Of a DNA stretch of 64,000 bases, positions 20,118-32,589 are shown one piece after another. The position numbers and the translations under genes were made by a program. The DNA lies in the NCBI GenBank assembly GCA_021234155.1, contig JAJEKV010000032.1, positions 9,676,099 through 9,740,098 of the forward strand, in the 5' to 3' direction. Origin of the DNA: Isoetes taiwanensis. Lineage: Eukaryota; Streptophyta; Lycopodiopsida; Isoetales; Isoetaceae. Positions within the stretch are counted from its first letter, which is position 1. Each line of letters starts with the position of its first letter. The notes under the pieces are model-generated. The model was not told the origin of the DNA and did no database searches. It worked only from the letters and a program-made list of their open reading frames with translations.

Positions 20118-22995
20118 CATAAGCATGGAAACTGAAAGTTATGGTGTACTTGTGGAACCATGGGAATTAAATGCATTTACATTATATGCAGGTAATACTA
20201 TGTGGTGCTCTAACAATGTTGTATGCAACAGATAGAAATTTGGAATAAGGATCTCCTATGGGAATAATGTCGGCATTTAGAAATAGCAAAGACTATTGGA
20301 AATGTTTCTCAAAATAATATTTGGTCTACGTTCTTTGACGGGAAAGAATGAGCTCGAATATAACCTAAACCAGATCGCGAGCCTTGATGGTCTAACCAAA
20401 AAAAGGCATGGATCATGATCTGGCATACTTCCTGGACTTCTAATCCTATCACTCAAGCGTTAGCTCCACGGCATTGCTCCACGACATCGGACATTTCAGC
20501 ATTTGGAGCTTTAGAACCAAGATATGCGAAGGATTGAGCCGTCTGGCTTGGCAAAGCCTTACCTGGAAGCAAAAGTATAGTTGTTCCTGCCATCAACTAT
20601 TGGAATCATGCTGGATCTGTGTCGCTGGGCATCGTTATGTGATGATTGTGTTGGGACAATTTACATTGAAAGGGCATCTCTATAGCCTAAGGCAAACTTG
20701 GAGCAAGCTGGAGGCAGCACCAGAAACAATTCCATGGAGAAATCACTTGATCTTCAACATACACTCAGGTTTGAGATTATATTTTGCATTTAGATGCTTA
20801 AGACATGTACATACCCGGCTTAAGACGTTTGTCTAAATTTGCATAGCCATACAACTTTTAATTTGAGTCAAGGATAATTGTTCTCAGTGCATGTAACTAG
20901 AAACAGTTCTCCATTGTAAATCTAGCAGCTGCATCTAGCATAATCATTAAGTGGCAGTGGTCTGAACTCGTGATTGCAAAAGGCTTTAAGCTTTAACAGA
21001 TCTGGAGGTTTGGGTACATTATTGAACATGCTTTTTCAACTTATGAGCCATTCTAGTTTTGCTGCAGAACATGGCATGTAAAAACTTGGTTATATGCATG
21101 TCTTAGCTTTGTTATTTAAGCTGAGTCTCCAAATTCTGTTCTGTGGAGATTGATTACATAGCTTAGCTTTGTGTTGATTACATACTTAGCTTTCTGACAA
21201 TATAGCATAGCTATAGACATCTATGCGTCTATACATCTATGATCTATGCATTTGTGTGATGCATGTTGGGTTAAGACAAGTTCAAATCTGGAATAAAATT
21301 TAAAATTACTGACTTAACGAATGAGTCCGAACATGCACAGACATGCATCTATTAATATGCTCCTCTCATTTGCTACTGCACGAAGTTGATGTTGTCTAAA
21401 GCATGAATATCTCTGCTGCAAGGGGCTGAAGGCATAAGTATTAATGCATTTGACATGGATTAGAGGTATTGGAAGCTTTGCATGTTGCGTAGATCTGCAA
21501 GGGATCCAAGTTATCATGAAGATATAAGGAGATGTGCCTTTTAATTCTAAGGCATAGATCTGCAAGCTTGCATGCATATTAGTATGGGTCTCTGAGCATA
21601 GGAGATTTTTTCTATTAGCTATAAAACAAGGCTTGTAACATCATAATTATCTTGTTGGCTAAGGCATGGCTTTGGCATATAGATGCTTGGGACATTTGTA
21701 GAGCTGGTGTATGCATTGCTTTTGTGAATAGTACAGATATGTGCAAATGTGTTGCCTCTAATGTACCTCGCATCTATGATACTACATGTAGTTCAGAATA
21801 TGATTTTCTCAACTCTGTGACTTAAAGTTATAAGTGCCTCAGTCGCATTCAATTTTTTACATAATTAGTTAAGGCATATGCAGATTACATTGCTATGAAT
21901 AATGTTTTTGAAGACCTGACTGCTAGCTATGATTATCGTAGGGTGGAGACAGATCTGGAACCACTTGGGAAGTTAACTTTGTAGATTGTATAGTGGTCAT
22001 ATTACTGTAGAATAAATGCTGGCCACTCATAAGCTCAACAGGACCTATGCATCCTGGCTAAATTTTAAATTGGATGCAGCAGGTGTAATCTGCAATATGA
22101 ACAGAAGCACAATGCACCTTTTGAACAGTATAATTATGGGCATGTTATTTAATTTGCCTTTGTTCTAGGATGCATGAAAATCTTTTATCCTTGTTTTCTG
22201 TAGGTTACAAGCAAGGTGAAGGGTGTTGAACTTAAAAGACCCAATGACACCTGCTACCCAGTGCATGACAACCATGATTAATGCTTGTTTTTGTTCTTGT
22301 GGTGCAGGTAACAGGGTCGTTTACTCCTTGCTATGTTTCTTTAGCATGTTACGAATATTTTGAAACTGCTCAAGGCAGTTGCAAGTTGCAGATGCTCAAG
22401 GCAGTTTGCATCACCCTTATGTTCTAATGCCTTAATGGTAAAAAAGGCATTAGGTAGGTCTGCACTTGCTGATGCTAAAATGGTACAGGGCTGAATCTAC
22501 TTCTATTTTGATTATTTAAACATGCAAGGTGAAGGGCTAAGAGCCCAAGAGATCTGTAGCTTACCTGTGATGGCTTATGTGGGTTCATTGCAGGTAACGG
22601 GATTTCTTGCTCCTGTGTATGTTTCCCATTCATTCAAGTTGGAGAAGCTACATGACATGATGACTTTTGAGTTCAGATTTTGGACAAGGCTGTTGAGCTG
22701 TTGACTTGAAAGACAAGGGAAATTCTAAACTTCATTTTCAATCTTATGTCGTTTTTTAGTCAATGCTGAATTCTTTTAAGGGTTAATATGATGTATCGAA
22801 CAAGAACATTAATTGAATTGACAAAGAGGAAATCATTATTTCTGAAGAGAATCTGGTAATTTCTTTTGATAAATGTTTAACCATTTTTAAGGCTTAAGTC
22901 AAAATTTACACCTGTTTTATCTTAAGGCTGCATATTGGCCAGAAGTGGTCTTTGAAAAAGTCCATGGAAGGTAAAAGTCTGTTGAACAGATTCTA

Positions 22996-23029
<34 letters not shown>
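20118..23029. other. Gene-free sequence left of the RT element
   Basis: No gene is supported. Two diverged copies of a segment also present in the direct repeats lie at 22205-22345 and 22523-22640 (listed separately). A poly(T) run of about 26 bases at 23001-23026 directly precedes repeat copy 1. The stretch could be part of the same inserted unit. Confidence 0.45.
22205..22640 (+). repeat. Two diverged copies of the GTGAAGGG...CAGGTAAC segment
   Basis: Each copy has AGGTGAAGGG, a purine-rich AAGA(C/T)C stretch, a gap, then GCAGGTAAC(A/G)GG and a TTNCTCC..TATGTTTC end. The same order is found at 24706-24850 and 32590-32735 inside the direct repeats. Translated after the CAG, the copies give VTGSFTPCYVS, VTGFLAPVYVS and V(I/T)GSYTPYFVF, suggesting a repeated small exon with a conserved acceptor site. 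Confidence 0.55.
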
Positions 23030-23031
<2 letters not shown>

Positions 23032-23357
23032 TAATGATGTTTGTTGTTTATATGGATATGTGCACAGCCTAAGTAAATAATGACATTGCTTGTTTATGGT
23101 TCATATTGTATAAACACATAAAAATATCTAACTTTTGGGCTACAATTAACCTTTAATCATAAATTTGAAAAGATGCTTGAAGCCGGTATTGGCCTTGTTA
23201 CTGGAGCAGTAGTGAGAACGGTGTTCTTAAAATTAAGAACTGTCGGTAGTACTTTGGCCATTGCATATAAGCAGATTGTATGCCTCATGGGCGACACTAA
23301 GATGTTGGCGACCCTATTCTTATGGTAGTGCTCATACTAGTCTGCTAGAATTGAGAT

Positions 23358-23671
23358 ATGAGGAAGAAAGGTGACCTCAATATGGCTACTAGGAAGAGAT
23401 TGGCTGAGGAGAAAAAAAATGCTAGCAGTAAGAGGAAATTGTTTGATTTCCACAAGAAGTTAACCACTTCTGGATCTGAAAGGGCTACTGATCCAATGGT
23501 TAATGAGAATCTTGAGAGCAAGAAGGATGACCAAGGTGGTTCAAAGAATTGCACCTCTTTGCAATAATGATCAGTGATTCAGCCACTCCAATACATGAAG
23601 TCCTTGGATCCATCAACTCCAAGCAGATTGATGAAGGAAGAGTTAATGCTTGCATCGAACCTTCAACTCAG
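23358..23671 (+). pseudogene. First exon of the RT gene, copy 1 (frameshifted)
   Basis: ATG at 23358 begins a very basic peptide (MRKKGDLNMATRKRL, then KKNASSKRKL) that could act as a nuclear localisation or nucleic-acid binding tail. The frame is lost near 23545 compared with copy 2. A splice-donor-like CAG/GTTTGG follows at 23672. Confidence 0.5.
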
Positions 23672-24705
23672 GTTTGGGCATGTATCTTTTTGCATAATTC
23701 ATTGGAATATTTTCTATGTTACATGTTCTTGTTTCAATATGAAAGTATGGCTGAATCCATAAATAATAGGGTAATTACAGCAGGCTTAGATCTGGCCCTG
23801 TGTTTTATAACTGCATGTGTAATTTGGTTTTCCTAAAGATGATTTTCATGCTGGCATTATGATTTGCAGTGATGTTTGGGACAGATTGCTACATGTATAG
23901 ATATTAGGACAGGAATATATATGGTTTAAAGTAGATTGATACATGAAAAGAATCTAATGAACATTGGGTTTCTATTCTTAGTCTAAGATCTGATGGTAGC
24001 TTACAGGGAATCCTTTAATGATTACATAAGATTTACATGCTTTATGATTGTTTCAGCGTTTTACACAATAAATAAAATGCTCCTTCTGTTTTGATGGAAA
24101 TAATGGCATATTAACAAGCAGATTGGCAGAATAATGACTGGAATAAGCTTTTGTAGATTTTGTGGTCCAAATTAAGCTAGTATTGGTTGGCGAGGGCCAG
24201 CATTTAGGTTTTGCATAATAATTTCGTTATCTCTGGTTTTCTTTATGAGTATGATACTATTTCTGAAAACTATGGAAAAGTTATGTGGGATCCGATTTGA
24301 CTGCCATGATTTATACGCATTTGTTGATGTTTTCATATCACTTAGGGAAGATCTCTAGGGCTTTTGGGTAAACATTTGTAGAGGTCCTAAGTTGATTACT
24401 GCCTGGGCATTGGGCTAGGTTCACTCAATTCATAATATTCTGTTAGTAATATGAGCACTAAGCACATTTTCTTGCTTTATTATGCTAGGAATATGTTGCA
24501 CGGCTAACTTTATGATTATCAATCATGTTCCTTATTTGGTTGACTTATTATCCTTACTGGTAGTTAGCTAGGCTGGTTTTAACACAAACCTCTCCTCTGT
24601 GCTATAATGTCTAGGTATTTATGTAGGACAGCAGGATCTAATGTTTAATTGTTTCTACTGTCTAAATATGAATGTGACCTTACCCAATGATATGTTTGTA
24701 CTAAA

Positions 24706-24850
24706 CAAGTAGGGTGAAGGGCCTTAAACCTATAAGATCTTATGACACCTGCATGTCCTTTTGATTTTACCCTTCTTAGGCTAATTATTGATTGGTTGAC
24801 ATGCAGGTAATAGGATCTTATACTCCCTACTTTGTTTTTTCAAAAATGAG
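24706..24850 (+). repeat. GTGAAGGG...CAGGTAAT segment in repeat copy 1
   Basis: Third copy of the small-exon-like segment, with the acceptor-like ATGCAG followed by GTAATAGGATCTTATACTCC. Its peptide VIGSYTPYFVF continues to an in-frame stop after about 26 residues. Confidence 0.5.
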
Positions 24851-25490
24851 GAAGTTTGTCAAAGATCTGGAAATTCTTCAAATGTGAATATGACAAGTTT
24901 TGAGGATTTTATTGTACACAATGGATCACTTGTACTTTGGTATCTTTAATTTTAATGGTATAGATATGTACCTATCAACTTGACTATTCTTAAGGTAAAA
25001 GTTTCTATTATAATAAAGTCTATTTTTTCTGGATTAATCTTGTAATCAGATTAAGGCCTTTTGTTGAAATCACCTATTCAATGAAAGGACTGCCTATTGA
25101 ATCCCTTATTTTCTTGTAAAGATCTTAATGGATTAAAGTCTGTTTGTACCAATTTAAAGGTTTTTTGTTTTGATTCCAGTATATTGGTTATACCAATATC
25201 CTTAGTCTTGATTACTTTTGACTATAGGTGATTTTATACATCCTGAACTAACTCATTATGTGGATGTTTATTAGGAACTTGAAAATGTAACTGAAGTGGA
25301 TAAGAACAATCACTGGATTAAGGAGTTGATTGCACTCAACTATCATATCTGCAATATCGACAGCCCCAACATTGCTGTACAAACCATACTTGGCTGTATC
25401 AAAGGCAAGGACATTCACTCTCTTATCACGTTTAAGGAATGTAACCTGTTTGATAAAGAAGAAGAAGAAGAAGATTTTAACGTCCACGGA

Positions 25491-25504
25491 AACCCAATCG
25501 GGTT
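25491..25504 (-). promoter_or_regulatory. 3'-terminal hairpin of copy B
   Basis: AACCC pairs with GGGTT across a four-base loop, preceded on the minus strand by CCCAT and followed by TCCGTGGACGTT. The stem differs from the LINE hairpin (AGCCC/GGGCT) by a compensatory A-T to G-C change. Confidence 0.65.
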
Positions 25505-25662
25505 ATGGGACCAGTACATGAAAGAGGGGTGTAACCCCAAACAAGAGCCCGGGGACAAAGCCCCATCGCAGAAGCCTAAAGTAGAATATATACATGCTGA
25601 GGGCAAGTGCCCAAACGAAATGAAAGCTATTTGTTCTAATGATATGGTACTGCTGAGAGACC

Positions 25663-26526
25663 CTAGACATAGCCTGTCCACGGATTAGACGGCCAATGGT
25701 CTAGGATAATTGCTGCTCCTCCTCGGTATACTGCCCATTTCTTGTGTTGACGGGCTTCCCTAACCTTGCACAACTCATTCCGGCGATTGCATAGCTGTAT
25801 GGGAGAAAGATCTTCCTGTAATGAAAATGTAGTGCCCCTCAAATGATTTCCGTGCTGAAGAACACTTAGACGACTCAACACATCCCGAAAGCGAATTAGA
25901 AGGTGTCGAGGTCGATCAGGACGCGCAGCCCCCACCCTAGCTGCAGACACAAGTCCAATAGCTGGGACATGCATAACCCCACAGAAAAACTGCTTAGCGA
26001 CCTCCAAATCTGTCTGATCCCCAGTGTCTGTCTCCTCTACCCCTATAATACGTAAATTCAAAGCGCGGTCTTGTGCGTCTGGGGCTTGATCTGCAACCAA
26101 CTGGCATGGCCCCTCCTCCTGCTGTGTATCCGTCCCCTCATGTACCTCGGTCTGTACCGCAGTGTGAACATGCAGGGGCGCTGCAGTCTGGACACTAGCA
26201 TCAGCACATGATGGCACATGAAATGGATCTTCAGTCTGTATGCTAGCATCAGTGCATAATGGCCCATCAACAGCCCGAGGTGCCTGCGAACCTGACTGCT
26301 TCAAAATAGTGGCGTAAAGCAGATGAAGGTGGTCATACATGTAGGTCCGCTCAACACAGACCTCCCGCCCGTTAAAGTATCCCTTGCCCCAAAACTGTCT
26401 GATCATAGCCTGGTCCGATTCCGACTCGAAGCAAGACACCACACGATGCTGAATATCAAGCAATTCGTCATGCGTGGTATGGTGTTGCATTTGCTGCCGC
26501 GCCATTTCTCTGGTCTTGCGTGTCAT
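25663..26526 (-). CDS. Stand-alone L1-type ORF1 protein (Transposase_22-like)
   Basis: An intact 287-residue protein from the ATG at 26526 (MTRKTREMARQQMQHH). The N-terminal half includes a Gln/His-rich segment and a repeat-like DASIQT/DASVQT/TAVQTEV region (about 95-140). The C-terminal half carries LNLRIIGVEE, the RRM block ARPDRPRHLLIRF, HGNHLRGTTFSL, EDLSPIQLCNRR and KKWAVYRGGAAII. These match the RRM and C-terminal domain of the LINE ORF1 at 15045. Such proteins bind element RNA; here no partner ORF2 is encoded, so movement would need an ORF2 supplied in trans. The uninterrupted frame indicates recent activity. Confidence 0.8.
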   Translation of the reverse strand: MTRKTREMARQQMQHHTTHDELLDIQHRVVSCFESESDQAMIRQFWGKGYFNGREVCVERTYMYDHLHLLYATILKQSGSQAPRAVDGPLCTDASIQTEDPFHVPSCADASVQTAAPLHVHTAVQTEVHEGTDTQQEEGPCQLVADQAPDAQDRALNLRIIGVEETDTGDQTDLEVAKQFFCGVMHVPAIGLVSAARVGAARPDRPRHLLIRFRDVLSRLSVLQHGNHLRGTTFSLQEDLSPIQLCNRRNELCKVREARQHKKWAVYRGGAAIILDHWPSNPWTGYV

Positions 26527-29500
26527 GGGAGAAGGCGAGGTTGCTAGACAAAGGCAGTTCAAAGCAGCTGGACCAGGCAAGAAAAGATAGAGCTAGATAT
26601 GGGAGCCAAGCAAACCAAAGGAGATGGTGCAGGTGCAGTCTTAAAGATGTGGCAGAAGTTGTATGGGCCTGGAAGTTGTGGTAACCTGCAGAGATTTAGG
26701 CGTGGCCTGTGATGCCTTGGCTGAAGCACCTATCGGAACTCAAATCCGATGCAAGATCTTCACTCCACCACTGCCCAATCCGGCCTCCAAGTCGATTTTG
26801 AGCAATAGAAAATTAATTCAAAATTCAATCTGGATACCTTGGTACTCAGAAGTTGGCGCTGCAGTCGAAACCTGAAGAGCCCATCATGCCGATGCTCCCT
26901 GAAGCTGGATGCTAGCTCGCACAGTTCCAAAATCATGAAGCTGGATGATGCCGATGATCCCTGAAGCTGGATCCTGGTGATGCTAAACCCCTCCCTTCCG
27001 CCTGGATGCTGTTCTCGCTCGGGTCTGTATGGACTCCGGGCTTGCTGCTGCTTGATGCTAGCCCCTGAAGGGGCCTTAGGCTGGGCGGTGGCGCCTTAGG
27101 CTGGGCTTGATAAAAGAAAGTCCCCTGTTACTTTCTTTGGCTTCAATGGGTGGTTCAAGGTGTATCAACTTATGAAAGGGGTAAATTTTCAGTACACCAA
27201 ATGCAAAGATATTGTCATCAATGTCTATGATAACATGAATAATGTGTTGTATGAGCGCACTTGTCTAGAAGAGAGCTGGCTAAGAAGTTCATGATCGGCC
27301 TGACTGCACTTGAGAATGCTAACGGTATTGTCCTTATCTTTGATGACAAAAAAGAAAATACCAATATTGCTGAAGAATCTGACAAGGATAAACCTAATGG
27401 TTGCTTGTTCTCTGATGAAGATTTGGTGGAGGATTTTACACAAAACCTTGAAGTACAAGACCATGCTGATGGGATAGCTAATTCTAAAATGAGCAGTGAA
27501 GAGGTACCAAATCTGACGCTCAGCAACTGGAAAAGCCAGAACTTCGGGGCCATTGCTCCTTTGAGTTTAGACACAATTATGGAACTTTCTGGGGTCAATA
27601 AGGACGAAATTAAAGATGCTAAAATTGCTGCTTCTAGGCTTGATAAGGTGTTTAATAAGCTGGATGTTGACTTACTTTCAAGATGGATTTTTTTGGGTTT
27701 ACCTGTATCAGAAACACCAACATTCAGCTAGGTCAAAAAGGCCATATGGCCTTTCCAAATATGGAAAGGGATGATTTCTACCTCAAACGTATTTTTAGGA
27801 CTCATTGTCCCTATTTTAAGTGTAAATGTGACAAAAATAGGTTCCCCAAGAGAAAAGATGAATGCAGCTGTGGTATAATGGTTTGACCATGGCTTATGGT
27901 ACCTGATCAACCATATGGAAGAGCTTCTGCCTGATTCTACACCGATCATGAAAATGGTAACATTGTCCAAATTCCTTAATCAGGAATTAAAGCCTGTTGT
28001 TATTGCGTATGCAGCTTACCTTGAGGTATGAAAAATTATGATTGATATGACCATTGCCTATGCCGAGAACCCTGAAAAGAATCTCAAGATCATGTTTGGC
28101 AACAAGCTAGCAGACATAGAAGAAAAAACTATAAAGCCTATTACTTTTCTCTCTATGCAGGCTCCAAACAAAAGGACTGGTGTTGCACAAAAGGCACTAT
28201 TTGTCAACAAAAAAGAGGCCAAGATCTATAAAGTCAATGCAAAACTGGCTCCCAGGGTTGAACATGATCCTAAAATGATGAGCAATAGTACAAGGACGGT
28301 TATCAAAGACACCACTGATAGTAATAAAGAAGCTGCAGCTTATATCATTTCTTTGGATGACCAATATCACAATGATGAGAGTGTACCTGATGACTCTGAA
28401 TTTTTGTTAACAAAGGTGCTAATTTTAGCAAGAATCCTTTGTTTCTTTGCGGATATATAAATACAAATCTCTACTTCGATGGCCATTTGGCTTTAATTCT
28501 AATTATAATTATTATAATTATAATTATAATTAATCTAGTGTTTTTGTGCATACATGCAACTTTTTTAAGCCTAATACAAAGTATTTCTGTAGGTCAAACT
28601 ACAGGAGCAGGACTATAGTCAAAGGGGCTGACAGAAAACGTCATCTGGTAAGCCAGAATATAGAAGAATAAGTACATTGTACACTTTACTTTCTTCAACA
28701 AAGCATTAGAGAAGTTTAATATCAGAAAACTTTTTCATATCGGGTTGTTTGAATGTCTTCAAGAAAGAGGGGTTGAACTGTTCACATTCTCGTGGAAATA
28801 CATTGACAACATTAAGGACAAAGTATATAAGCCCTACCCAATCTTTGCAGAACAGAGGAAAATAAAATGTCCTTGCAGTAATCCAAATCTAAAAAGATTC
28901 ATTGATCCTAGGATTGGACATATACGCACCATTGATCTTGATATTATTCATTGTCCAAAACTGAGAAAAGCCTTTGCTATCACATTCCTGATCATTCTTT
29001 TAATGTCAACCAATTTATGACCGAGTTTTCAACTACCTGTAGACAATTCTTCAATGTACATAAATTTGAGCTACGGGATCTTCATGAAGATGATATTTCC
29101 AATACCATACAGGTGCTTACACAATATGCCCACATGGATATTGTGGAATTCATGAGTAATATGACTGCTAAAAGATATTTATGGAACGACTTGGATGTGA
29201 TTAAAAATATCCGATGGTTAAATGAAAACCTCTTTGTGGCAGGTCTTGATAAAGCTTCAAATAATGCAGCTTTCATCTTCCAGAAACATATACATGATAT
29301 GACATTGATCAGGCTTGAAAGTAATGATTTTGAAAAATGCCTACAGTCAGCTGATGATATTAAACTTGAATGTAAAAAAGAAATAGGTAAGTTTATGACC
29401 TCTGATAGGGGATTAGCAGATAATTTGCCATACTTAATGGCTTCATATAAAGCTCACAAGGGCGAGTACCGTTGGCTGACAAATGCGCATGGTACTATAT

Positions 29501-30924
29501 TTTCTGATTTAGCAGCTCTGATAACTGCTATTCTGAATAACTATATTGAAATTTGGCCAAATGTCTGCCATATTGCTACTGCCAAATACAGACTATGGAG
29601 TAATAGACCCATCAATACTTGCTGGATGGTTAACTCTCTATATGACGTGATTCTAAACCTACCACAAAAGATCCATGATGTTTATGCTGTGGACATAACA
29701 AAATGTTATGAAAACATACCAATTTATGGACAGAAAGGTATCCTTGAAATCATGGATGATATTACAGATTTAGTATGGGACTTTATGCGAGATGATAAAC
29801 ATCTCTTTGAGCTACTGTTTAAATACAAAAAGGGGAAATATGTGGTCAAATGGACAAGATCACATTTAGATAAGGAAAATGTTAGCTGGGAGCCTGTTAC
29901 AAGAGTGCAGGTTAAGGATATGAACAATTGGCTAGTCTCCCATTGTTGTTTACAAATGGGAAAAGGTATTTGGAAGCAAATTAAAGGCATACCCATGGGG
30001 TTTGCATGCAGCCCGGCTTGGTGCAACTTGTACCTGGCATGGATGAGCTGAGGTTCATCCTTCAGCTGGCTCACAATGGAAAAATGAAAGAGGTACAGAG
30101 ATTTCAACATGCTGCTAGGTATATAGACGACTTGAACATCATAAATGGGGGCCACGTACAAGAATTCCTGGATGAACAGGCACAAATTACAATCTACAAA
30201 CTTGAACATCTTGGGATTAAGGATGAGACAAAATATAAGGTACAAACTGGCACAGATTTACCTATTGGATATGAATGCAATTTTTTAAACATTACCATCA
30301 AGGTTACTGATCAGGGTAGAGGACTTTTTGAGATCATCAGATATGACAAAAGAGCAAATCTACCTTTTGAAGCTTGCAAATATATTAAAGCCTCGAGCTG
30401 TAGACCATGACAGGCCTCAAAGGTGATAATATCTCAAGTTCTTCCGTATGTTTATGCACACTCAAATGCTGAAAATGCTGCTAAGGACATTCTGGAATTA
30501 ATGATGGCATTTTGCTACAACGGATTTGCAAAAAGAGACATCAAAAGGAATGTCTTTGGGTGCTGAAAAATGATGACTTCCCAGGAACATTTTATAATGT
30601 TAATGATATGACAGGTACGCTTATGACATTATGGAAAGCAGAGGCAATATAGATGGGTTGGGCCTGGCAACAAGGTCCAGCTCACCTTGTTGCTTCATAT
30701 TTGCTGCAGAGCATTAATTACCATTGGTTTTATTCTCAGATATGGCCCACTTGACCTAGGGAAGGAGGAAGGTTTTTTTATTATTAATGATGTTTGTTGT
30801 TTATATGGATATGTGCACAGCCTAAGTAAATAATGACATTGCTTGTTTATGGTTCATATTGTATAAACACATAAAAATATCTACCTTTTGGGCTACAATT
30901 AACCTTTAATCATAAATTTGAAAA

Positions 30925-31059
30925 TTTCGTTTATTGGCATGTTTTAGGGTTAAAGAATTGGGGCGAACACCTAACAGGAAAAACCACACTAAGGGTTCGT
31001 GTCGGACTCACGGCCAGAGTATGGCTCTGGCCAAGTCAGGATCCATGCACAGCTGGAAA
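30925..31059. mobile_element. 135-bp insertion present only in repeat copy 2
   Basis: The segment is absent from the equivalent site in copy 1 (between 23171 and 23172) and is flanked by AAA, compatible with a 3-bp duplication. It contains an 8-bp hairpin (GGCCAGAG...CTCTGGCC) and no recognisable terminus. Alternatively copy 1 lost it. Confidence 0.55.
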
Positions 31060-31245
31060 GATGCTTGAAGCCGGTATTGGCCTTGTTACTGGAGCAGTAG
31101 TGAGAACGGTGTTCTTAAAATTAAGAACTGTCGGTAGTACTTTGGCCATTGCATATAAGCAAATTGTATGCCTCATGGGCGACACTAAGATGTTGGCGAC
31201 CCTATTCTTATGGTAGTGCTCATACTAGTCTGCTAGAATTGAGAT

Positions 31246-31557
31246 ATGAGGAAGAAAGGTGACCTCAATATGGCTACTAGGAAGAGATTGGCTGAGGAGA
31301 AAAAAAATGCTAGCAGTAAGAGGAAATTGTTTGATTTCCACAAGAAGTTAACCACTTCTGGATCTGAAAGGGCTACTGATCCAATGGTTAATGAGAATCT
31401 TGAGAGCAAGAAGGATGACCAAGGTGGTTCAGCAATTGCACCTGCTGCAATAATGATCATTGATTCAGCCACTCCAATACATGAAGTCCTTGGATCCATC
31501 AACTCCAAGCAGATTGATGAAGGAAGAGTTAATGCTTGCATCGGGCCTTCAACTCAG
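31246..31557 (+). CDS. Intact first exon of the RT gene, copy 2
   Basis: 104 codons from ATG at 31246 to a donor-like CAG/GTTTGG at 31558. The peptide is strongly basic at first (RKRLAEEKK, SSKRKLFDF) and then hydrophobic/acidic (IAPAAIMIIDSATPI). It retains the frame lost in copy 1. No downstream RT exons remain on the right because of the L1 insertion, so it is an orphan exon here. Confidence 0.45.
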
Positions 31558-32589
31558 GTTTGGGCATGTATCTTTTTGCATAATTCATTGGAATATTTTC
31601 TATGTTACATGTTCTTGTTTCAATATGAAAGTATGGCTGAATCCATAAATAATAGGGTAATTACAGCAGGCTTAGATCTGGCCCTGTGTTTTATAACTGC
31701 ATGTGTAATTCGGTTTTCCTAAAGATGATTTTCATGCTGGCATTATGATTTGCAGTGATGTTTGGGATAGATTGCTACATGTATAGATATTAGGACAGGA
31801 ATGTATATGGTTTAAAGTAGATTGATACATGAAAAGAATCTAATGAACACTGGGTTTCTATTCTTAGTCTAAGATCTGATGGTAGCTTACAGGGAATCCT
31901 TCAATGATTACATAAGATTTACATGCTTTATGATTGTTTCAGCATTTTACACAATAAATAAAATACTCCTTCTGTTTTGATGGAAATAATGGCATATTAA
32001 CAAGCAGATTAGCAGAATAATGACTGGAATAAGCTTTTGTAGATTTTGTGGTCCAAATTAAGCTAGTATTGGTTGGCGAGGGCCAGCATTTAGGTTTTGC
32101 ATAATAATTTCGTTATCTCTGGTTTTCTTTATGAGTATGATACTATTTCTGAAAACTATGGAAAAGTTATGTGGGATCCGATTTGATTGCCATGATTTAT
32201 ATGCATCTGTTGATGTTTTCATATCACTTAGGAAAAACTCTAGGGCTTTTGGGTAAACATTTGTAGAGGTCCTAAGTTGATTACTGCCTAAGCATTGGGC
32301 TAGGTTCACTCAATTCATAATATTCTGTTAGTAATATGAGCACTAAGCACATTTGCTTGCTTTATTATGCTAGGAATATGTTGCACGGCTAACTTTATGA
32401 TTATCAATTAGGTTCCTTATTTGGTTAACTTATTATCCTTACTGGTAGTTAGCTAGGCTGGTTTTAACACAGGCCTCTCCTCTGTGCTATAATGTCTAGG
32501 TATTTATGTAGGATAGCAGGATCTAATGTTTAATTGTTTCTACTGTCTAAATACGAATGTGACCTTACCCAATGATATGTTTGTACTAA

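Larger units (their letters stand above)
23030..25166 (+). repeat. Direct repeat, copy 1
   Basis: Matches 30783-33049 with roughly 40-50 differences counted by eye (about 98% identity) after excluding a 135-bp insertion in copy 2. Its first exon (23358-23671) carries a net two-base insertion near 23545 that shifts the frame. Right of 25166 the sequence continues without a break into the RT gene. Confidence 0.9.
25458..27106 (-). mobile_element. Complete ORF1-only LINE derivative, copy B, with 8-bp target duplication
   Basis: TTGATAAA at 25450-25457 and again at 27107-27114 brackets a 1649-bp minus-strand element. It has a 5' UTR of about 580 bases with repeated CCAGCTTCAGGGA words, one intact open frame (26526 to 25663), a 170-base 3' UTR, the terminal hairpin (25491-25504), the GTGGACGTTAAAA box and a (TTC)n tail. 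No RT or endonuclease is present, and the ends are defined, so RT was not merely truncated away. It splits an exon of the RT gene between codons LFDK and RKSP. Confidence 0.85.
25275..30566 (+). pseudogene. Reverse transcriptase gene, Penelope-like or related class, interrupted
   Basis: After an acceptor-like TTAG at 25274 the frame reads ELENVTEVDKNNHWIKEL and runs to LFDK, where element B is inserted; it resumes at 27115 with RKSPVTFFGF. Later blocks are GLDKASNNAAFIFQ (29245 on), YRWLTNAHGTIFSDL, VYAVDITKCYENIP (motif A, Asp at 29692), KGIPMGFACSPAWCNLYL (motif B), RYIDDLNII (motif C, Asp-Asp at 30126-30131), FEIIRYDKR and ISQVLPYVYAHS near the end. This block order matches RT-like proteins of invertebrates, algae and protists with IPMGTN and YISQL-type motifs. 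All three catalytic aspartates are present. Frameshifts near 27265, 27700 and 30040 and a TGA at 30408 show decay, although some breaks could be introns (donor-like AAG/GTGCTA near 28416). No GIY-YIG endonuclease was recognised. Confidence 0.65.
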
